Assembly (NCBI RefSeq): GCF_014705655.1
Contig: NZ_JACXIY010000024.1
Location: 1-64,000 of the forward strand
Source: Paenibacillus arenilitoris
GTDB taxonomy: Bacteria > Bacillota > Bacilli > Paenibacillales > Paenibacillaceae
Reading direction: 5' to 3'
DNA length: 64,000 bases
Shown one piece after another: positions 61,563-64,000 of this stretch. A program made the position numbers and the translations under genes. Positions within the stretch are counted from its first letter, which is position 1. Each line of letters begins with the position of its first letter. The notes under the pieces are model-generated. The model did not search any database. It was not told the origin of the DNA and saw only the letters and a program-made list of their open reading frames with translations.

Positions 61563-62885
61563 ATGAATGAGTACGCGAATTCGCTAAAGCAAACGCTGAC
61601 ATCCCTCATAAGAGATATGTCAGCCGCGCCAGCGCCTTATGTCAAAAACCCTGAAACCGACTTTACCCGCAAGAAGAAGTTGCCCTTTGAAACGGTTATG
61701 CAACTCCTGATCTCCATGGGCGGCAACAGCATTTATAAGGAACTCCTGGAGTCACAGGGCTATGACGTAAATACCGCAACCACGTCTGCCTTTGTCCAGC
61801 AAAGGAATAAAATTCTGCCGTCTGCCGTGGAATTCTTGTTTCACGAATTTACAAAATCGTATACGGATCTCAAAGACTACCGAGGGTATCGATTACTTGC
61901 AGTTGACGGTTCGGACTTGCATATCGCAACGGACGCTACGGACACGGAAACCTACTTTCAAAGTCAACCGAACACGAAAGGCTATAACCTTTTGCATTTG
62001 AACGCAGCTTATGACTTATGCAACAGACTTTACGTTGATGCCATCGTTCAGCCGCGGAGGTTGTGCAACGAAGGAAGAGCACTGGCAGCTATGGTTGACC
62101 GTTCGCCCATCAAAGGCAAAACCATTGTCACTGCCGATCGAGGTTATGAAAGCTACAACAATTTTGCACATATTGAACGCAAAGGGTGGAATTTCGTCAT
62201 ACGGGTAAAGGATTTGGATTCCAACGGGATTCTTTCGGGCTTGCGTTTGCCTGCTGGCGGGGAGTTTGATATTGACGTTCGTCTGACACTTACCAAAAAA
62301 CAAACCAAAGAGGTGAAGGCGCATCCCGAGATCTACAGGTTTGTTCCTTCCACGTCTACCTTTGATTTTTTGGATTTGCGCGAGAACTTGTTTTACCCGA
62401 TTTCCTTTCGGGTGGTTCGTTTGGTCCTTCCTAATGGCGCTTATGAAACCGTCATTACGAACCTTTCTGCCGTTGATTTTCCACCCGCTGAAATCAGGTC
62501 CATCTATAACTTGCGCTGGGGTATTGAAACTTCTTTCAGGGCGTTAAAGTACACCGTCGGCTTGACAAATTTTCACGCAAAGAAGCAAGAGTCCATCATC
62601 CAGGAGATTTTCGCAAAAATGATCATGTACAACTTTGCTGAAATGATTACCTCGCACGTAGTCATTTCCCAAATGGATAAACGGCACCCCTACCAAGTCA
62701 ACTTCACAGTTGCCGTTTACGTGTGTAGACAATTCCTGCGCTCCCGAGAGAATGAACCCCCGCCCGATGTTGAAGCGCTGATTCGCAAGAACATTTTGCC
62801 GATTCGACCCGTTCGCCCAGGGCAGAAGAATACGCGCAAAATTCGCTATAAATCAGCTGTTAGCTTCGTCTACAGAGTAGCATAA
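61563..62885 (+). CDS. IS4-family transposase
   Basis: This 440-residue DDE transposase of the IS4 family has catalytic Asp115 (LLAVDGSD), Asp192 (VTADRGYES) and Glu322 in the YREK-like motif RWGIETSFRALK. It is basic at the end. It cuts and joins the IS ends during cut-and-paste transposition. ATG 61563 follows GAGGAGG; the longer frame to 61524 starts within the leader. There is no frameshift or internal stop, so it is probably active. Codon use is more AT-rich than in neighbouring genes. Confidence 0.96.
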   Translation: MNEYANSLKQTLTSLIRDMSAAPAPYVKNPETDFTRKKKLPFETVMQLLISMGGNSIYKELLESQGYDVNTATTSAFVQQRNKILPSAVEFLFHEFTKSYTDLKDYRGYRLLAVDGSDLHIATDATDTETYFQSQPNTKGYNLLHLNAAYDLCNRLYVDAIVQPRRLCNEGRALAAMVDRSPIKGKTIVTADRGYESYNNFAHIERKGWNFVIRVKDLDSNGILSGLRLPAGGEFDIDVRLTLTKKQTKEVKAHPEIYRFVPSTSTFDFLDLRENLFYPISFRVVRLVLPNGAYETVITNLSAVDFPPAEIRSIYNLRWGIETSFRALKYTVGLTNFHAKKQESIIQEIFAKMIMYNFAEMITSHVVISQMDKRHPYQVNFTVAVYVCRQFLRSRENEPPPDVEALIRKNILPIRPVRPGQKNTRKIRYKSAVSFVYRVA

Positions 62886-62966
62886 ATCGTCTCCTATGAA
62901 CATTTTTAAAGCGGATTTTCCATCCGCTTAGTTTGCTGTACTCATTTTTCCTTGTCTGCACGAAAA

Positions 62967-63016
62967 AACGAACGGCTCAGGGTTGCTCCCCATGCCGTTC
63001 GCAAACGATTTTTATT
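62967..63016 (+). terminator. Hairpin after the transposase gene
   Basis: CGAACGGC and GCCGTTCG arms around about 19 nt, then CAAACGATTTTTATTT. Probably the transposase terminator, and a protector against read-through from the other side. Confidence 0.65.
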
Positions 63017-63053
63017 TCTGGTCTCCGATAAAGCGATTAACTTAATGACATTG

Positions 63054-63063
63054 TCTTGACGGG
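63054..63063. repeat. Target-site duplication, right copy
   Basis: TCTTGACGGG, identical to 61396-61405. Confidence 0.9.
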
Positions 63064-63181
63064 TGCTCTTTTTTTTGATGCCGTTAAGGAAATTAGACTA
63101 TGGTCGGGTACGCAACCCAACCCGGGTTCGATTCGGGACTGGCCCGGAGCTGCTACACTTTACTTATCGGAGGTGTAGACC

Positions 63182-63703
63182 ATGCATTGGTTAAAAAGAT
63201 TCGATCATCGCGTGCTCGTCTGGTGCAACCGGACAATGAGCCATGCGGCGCTGGACCGGTTCTTCGGATTCATTACGCATATGGGCGGAGCCGCCTTTAC
63301 GATAATTAGCGCATTAATGATCGCCGGGTTCGCCGCCGGCGATTGGAAGGGGGCCGGTTTGCAGTGCGCGCTGGCGCTGACCGTCAGCCATCTGATCGCC
63401 GTGCTGATCAAGAAGAAGGTGCGCCGATTGCGGCCGTTCCGCAGGCTGAGCGACGTGCGGGTCGGAAATTTTCCGCTGAAGGATTATTCGTTCCCGTCCG
63501 GCCATACGACGGCGATCTTCTCGATCGTGACGCCGCTTTTGTTCCTGGCGCCGCCTGCCGTGTCCATGCTGATGATCGCGCTTGCCGTCCTGGTCGGCGT
63601 ATCGCGCATCTATTGGGGCTACCACTATCCGACGGATTGCGCGGCAGGCGGGGCGATCGGGATCGCGACCGGCATCGCGGTCGCCGCGTTCCTGACGATT
63701 TGA
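63182..63703 (+). CDS. PAP2-family membrane phosphatase
   Basis: This 173-residue membrane protein has about five hydrophobic segments and the acid-phosphatase motifs KKKVRRLRPF (KxxxxxxRP, about residues 76-85), PSGHTTA (about 101-107) and SRIYWGYHYPTD (SRxxxxxHxxxD, about 138-149). The second motif has PSGH with a hydrophobic side as in undecaprenyl-pyrophosphate phosphatases of the BcrC type; a lipid phosphatase in cell-wall recycling is likely but not certain. TACACT near 63154 is a possible -10. ATG follows CGGAGG at 63169-63174. Confidence 0.88.
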   Translation: MHWLKRFDHRVLVWCNRTMSHAALDRFFGFITHMGGAAFTIISALMIAGFAAGDWKGAGLQCALALTVSHLIAVLIKKKVRRLRPFRRLSDVRVGNFPLKDYSFPSGHTTAIFSIVTPLLFLAPPAVSMLMIALAVLVGVSRIYWGYHYPTDCAAGGAIGIATGIAVAAFLTI

Positions 63704-63769
63704 GCGGGAGCGGCTCCCGCAAGGAATCGGTGCGAAGGACTATTGAGGAATAGCGGCGGCCGTCGCCGC

Positions 63770-64000
63770 CTATGTCCAGGACCGGTCCCCGGACATATAC
63801 TTCTCGGTCAATACCGTGAGCAGCTGAATGCCGACCTCGTTCTCCCCGCCTTCGGGGATGATGATGTCGGCGTATTTTTTGGAAGGCTCGATGAACGCTT
63901 CGTGCATCGGCTTGACCGTCTTCAAATATTGTTCGTGAATCGATTGGATCGTCCGGCCTCGTTCCTCGATGTCCCGCAGCACCCGGCGGAGGATGCGCAC
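63770..64000 (-). CDS. udk: Uridine kinase C-terminal part (partial; 5' end outside window)
   Basis: This minus-strand frame continues past the window edge. The visible 76 residues match the end of uridine kinase: [20 protein letters not shown] (catalytic domain lid and UMP-binding region, including the Arg-rich loop [10 protein letters not shown]), then [19 protein letters not shown] and the C-terminal helix. The enzyme phosphorylates uridine and cytidine (pyrimidine salvage). The P-loop and N-terminus are not visible. No initiator codon can be chosen from the window. Confidence 0.9.
   Translation of the reverse strand: MRILRRVLRDIEERGRTIQSIHEQYLKTVKPMHEAFIEPSKKYADIIIPEGGENEVGIQLLTVLTEKYMSGDRSWT

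Larger units (their letters stand above)
61406..63053 (+). mobile_element. Complete IS4-family insertion sequence (IS231-like), 1648 bp
   Basis: Terminal inverted repeats CAATGTCATTAAGTTAA (61406-61422) and TTAACTTAATGACATTG (63037-63053) are perfect over 17 bases. The single transposase gene spans 61563-62885. A hairpin with a T-run (61442-61481) lies before the gene and another hairpin follows it. Exact terminal repeats and target duplication show a recent, intact insertion. Confidence 0.95.
61391..63072 (+). terminator. Operon terminator split by the IS element
   Basis: Without the IS and one copy of the target duplication, the sequence reads GGAGCA-TCTTGACGGG-TGCTC followed by eight T. 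That is a stem-loop with a T-run after the permease operon. The IS and its duplicated 10-bp target lie exactly in the loop, so the left arm (61391-61395) and right arm plus T-run (63064-63072) are now 1.67 kb apart. Confidence 0.75.

Noticed and set aside
63110-63160. tRNA-like T-arm (GGGTTCGATTC)
   Set aside because: The stem does not pair with a 7-base loop, and no acceptor, D or anticodon arms surround it.
63704-63720. GC-rich hairpin after the PAP2 gene as terminator
   Set aside because: The stem is perfect but is followed by AAGGAA rather than a T-run on either side, so termination is unproven.

Overview
The window looks like chromosomal DNA of a GC-rich endospore-forming Bacillota of the Paenibacillaceae (Paenibacillus/Cohnella type). 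The evidence is the gene content: rnr-csp-smpB-ssrA order, YesM/YesN two-component systems beside Lpl-type sugar ABC transporters, extracellular glycosidases ending in FIMAH domains, many TTG/GTG starts behind strong AAGGAGG ribosome binding sites, and catabolite-response (cre-like) boxes. This is inference from gene families; no taxonomic marker was searched.

Layout. 1-2.3 kb: the end of RNase R, a cold-shock gene with a structured leader, smpB and the tmRNA gene ssrA (trans-translation and RNA quality control). 2.3-3.2 kb: an AT-rich toxin-antitoxin pair (AbrB-type antitoxin and Doc kinase) lying between the intact ssrA 3' end and a second, slightly degenerate copy of that end, as if inserted at the tmRNA attachment site. 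3.5-7.8 kb: a SEC-C protein and a PadR-controlled operon (PadR, HAAS-pentapeptide protein, ABC-2 exporter). 8.0-17.5 kb: a complete type I Wadjet system (jetABCD, tightly overlapping), followed by a convergent Fic AMP-transferase. Identical 34-bp terminator sequences flank this block.

17.8-24.2 kb: a VOC protein, a large secreted GH76 mannanase with three CBM6-like modules and a FIMAH domain, a CHRD protein, and a decayed stretch where a truncated membrane sensor is joined to a broken DUF4855-FIMAH gene. 24.3-31.1 kb: small self-regulated stress or detoxification units (TetR + beta-lactamase-fold hydrolase; ECF sigma factor + BtrH-like protein; ArsR-SRPBCC fusion with FMN reductase and two SnoaL-like proteins), with matching palindromic operators. 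31.2-44.6 kb: rpiA with a siderophore-binding-protein remnant, an ECF sigma/anti-sigma pair, a VTT membrane protein-AraC-VOC group, a DUF4353 lipoprotein behind phased TTCAG repeats, a kinase-STAS fusion, a Crp/Fnr-AhpD-like pair, a membrane KAP NTPase and an MFS exporter.

44.8-61.4 kb: two parallel sugar-uptake modules. Each has YesN, YesM, a lipoprotein binding protein and two permeases, without an ATPase. The first ends in a GH8 exo-oligoxylanase, which points to xylo-oligosaccharides. Between the modules lie two tandem 123-bp repeats full of palindromes and a primase-like gene. 61.4-63.1 kb: a complete IS4-family insertion sequence with terminal repeats and a 10-bp target duplication, sitting in the loop of the second module's terminator. 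The window ends with a PAP2 phosphatase and the 3' part of a uridine kinase gene on the minus strand.

The strongest candidates for a closer look are the ssrA-bounded toxin-antitoxin islet, the IS in a terminator loop, the palindromic tandem repeats beside an orphan primase-like gene, the kinase-STAS fusion that seems to lack its phospho-acceptors, and the phased TTCAG promoter. The Wadjet operon is a known defence system that looks intact here.
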